This document shows positions 5,765 to 6,502 of a stretch of 6,502 nt of DNA, in pieces. Position numbers and translations under genes: made by a program. Where the stretch lies: assembly GCA_002899795.1 (NCBI GenBank), contig PPDG01000554.1, forward strand, positions 1 to 6,502, written 5' to 3'. This DNA comes from Desulfobacteraceae bacterium (GTDB lineage Bacteria; Desulfobacterota; Syntrophobacteria; BM002). Numbering within the stretch: the first letter of the stretch is position 1; the number at the start of each line of letters is the position of its first letter. The notes beneath the pieces are model-generated. The model was given only the letters and a program-made list of their open reading frames with translations, ran no database searches and was not told the origin of the DNA.

Positions 5765-5790
5765 CTAGACTGTGTATTAAATTTCAACTT

Positions 5791-5976
5791 CTAGCCCGGA
5801 TATTTCATGAATTGCTGTCGCGAGACCACGAAGATGGGCGTGCCACCTGGCAACCGCAGGGTGTTGGATTCGAGGCGTACCTGAACGGTACGTCGCAGGG
5901 TCCGACACCCGAGGACGCCAGGAAGGACGGCCATATCCGTAGTCGCAGCAAGTGATTCATGAAATATCCAGGCTAG
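5791..5976. repeat. 186-bp nested palindromic element abutting the RACo-like stop codon
   Basis: Outer arms at 5791-5817 and 5946-5976 share the inverted block CTAGCC(C/T)GGATATTTCATGAAT with one mismatch, then TGCTG after a 4-bp insertion in the right arm. Inside, concentric pairs continue: CCTGGC (5846-5851) with GCCAGG (5917-5922), GGGTGTTGGA (5859-5868) with TCCGACACCC (5901-5910), and GGCGTACC (5874-5881) with GGTACGTC (5887-5894), the last two with one G-U pair each. All are centred near 5884, so the whole element can fold as one long hairpin. It starts right beside the stop codon at 5977-5979 and may also serve as transcript end. It resembles dispersed palindromes of Desulfobacterota-type genomes, from memory only. 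Confidence 0.75.
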
Positions 5977-6502
5977 TTACTCTTGGGGAAAATTCAGGTT
6001 CTCAATAAAGTACTCATTGAAGTCTGGCCGAGTAGAGAGCTCAACATGCTCAATAGAGCTGGCGAGTTCATTTGCCAGCTTCCAGTACCCCTTGGCGAGC
6101 AGGACCATTGAGGCCCCGGTGCTGGCAGCGTTGCCAATGGTGTGGATAATTTTGGGGTCAACCTTGGGAATGAGGCCAAGGCGTAAAGCACTTTGAGGAT
6201 GGATGTAGTTTCCAAACGCCCCTGCCAGATACACCATGTCAATGTCCTTTATATCCATACCCATTTCGTCCATTAAGATTTGTATCCCGGCTGCGACAGC
6301 CCCTTTTGCCAGTTGAAGCTCGCGAACATCCTTTTGGCTGAGATAGATCGGCTTTTGAGTAAAACTTTCTTTTGTGGCAACCACGAGAAAGTCGTATACT
6401 CCCTTATCCCTTTGGATAACTCTGGCGCTCAAAGTATCCCCTGATCCCCCTTGCGGGGCTTGCATCAGGCCTCCATGATCTATGATTCCGTGATCTAACA
6501 GC
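5977..6502 (-). CDS. RACo-like corrinoid reductive activator, C-terminal part (cut by window edge)
   Basis: The visible 174 residues are the C-terminal ASKHA-type ATPase part (DUF4445, Pfam PF14574) of a RACo-family protein, which uses ATP hydrolysis to reduce inactive Co(II) corrinoid on a methyltransferase partner back to Co(I). Recognisable blocks are the LLDHGIID segment at the window edge, QLAKGAVAAGIQILM, the hallmark VYLAGAFGNYIHPQSALRLGLIP and GNAASTGASMVLLAKG. The frame is open to the right edge, so the internal ATG at 6465 is not the real start. The expected N-terminal 2Fe-2S ferredoxin domain and linker of these roughly 600-residue proteins lie outside the window. The stop codon touches a large palindrome, and the next gene on the same strand is the riboswitch-controlled MetE-like synthase. 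The partner corrinoid protein is not in view, so the substrate (CoFeSP or a methylamine/methyl-ether type protein) is unknown. Confidence 0.9.
   Translation of the reverse strand, partial: LLDHGIIDHGGLMQAPQGGSGDTLSARVIQRDKGVYDFLVVATKESFTQKPIYLSQKDVRELQLAKGAVAAGIQILMDEMGMDIKDIDMVYLAGAFGNYIHPQSALRLGLIPKVDPKIIHTIGNAASTGASMVLLAKGYWKLANELASSIEHVELSTRPDFNEYFIENLNFPQE

Noticed and set aside
5977..6465. Complete 162-residue protein starting at the ATG at 6465
   Set aside because: The frame continues upstream to the window edge with family-like sequence (LLDHGIIDHGG), so this is the tail of a larger RACo-like protein.

Overview
The window looks like a piece of a chromosome from an anaerobic or facultatively respiring bacterium with moderate base composition. 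I would guess Desulfobacterota, or a Nitrospirota/NC10-type lineage, but no gene here settles the phylum. The clues are a corrinoid-activating (RACo-type) ATPase, a short MetE-like methionine synthase under a SAM-I riboswitch, a membrane protein fused to cytochrome c, an ECF sigma/zinc anti-sigma pair, and intergenic spaces filled with long imperfect palindromes of the dispersed-repeat kind.

Layout from left to right. Positions 1-472 (minus) hold the N-terminal quarter of a transketolase, cut by the window edge. Positions 473-1288 have no convincing gene. They hold two palindromic repeat-like elements, and the centre of the second also works as a bidirectional terminator hairpin. Positions 1289-2137 (minus) are a two-gene operon: an ECF sigma factor followed by a small soluble zinc-binding anti-sigma factor. 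A divergent intergenic region of about 300 bp separates it from an exported DUF547 protein (2436-3212, plus). That gene ends at a bidirectional terminator shared with a convergent DUF2231-cytochrome c fusion gene (3281-4015, minus). Positions 4016-4477 are non-coding and contain two perfect hairpins and a 123-bp palindrome with 48-bp arms. Positions 4478-5524 (minus) encode a 348-residue MetE-like protein with all zinc ligands but no folate-binding N-terminal half. Its leader carries, in transcription order, a candidate promoter, a SAM-I riboswitch, an intrinsic terminator with nine U residues and a strong Shine-Dalgarno sequence. A 186-bp nested palindrome then abuts the stop codon of the C-terminal part of a RACo-like protein (5977-6502, minus, cut by the right edge).

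How the genes may work together. The right half reads as a methionine supply module. The riboswitch should end transcription when SAM is plentiful. The enzyme is the catalytic 'core' type of methionine synthase, which in characterised relatives takes its methyl group from a methyl-corrinoid rather than from methyl-folate. The adjacent RACo-like ATPase is the kind of protein that returns oxidised corrinoid to the active Co(I) state. The link between these last two is inferred from adjacency and family knowledge. The middle block (sigma, anti-sigma, DUF547, DUF2231-cytochrome) looks like an envelope or redox stress locus whose targets are not shown by the sequence.
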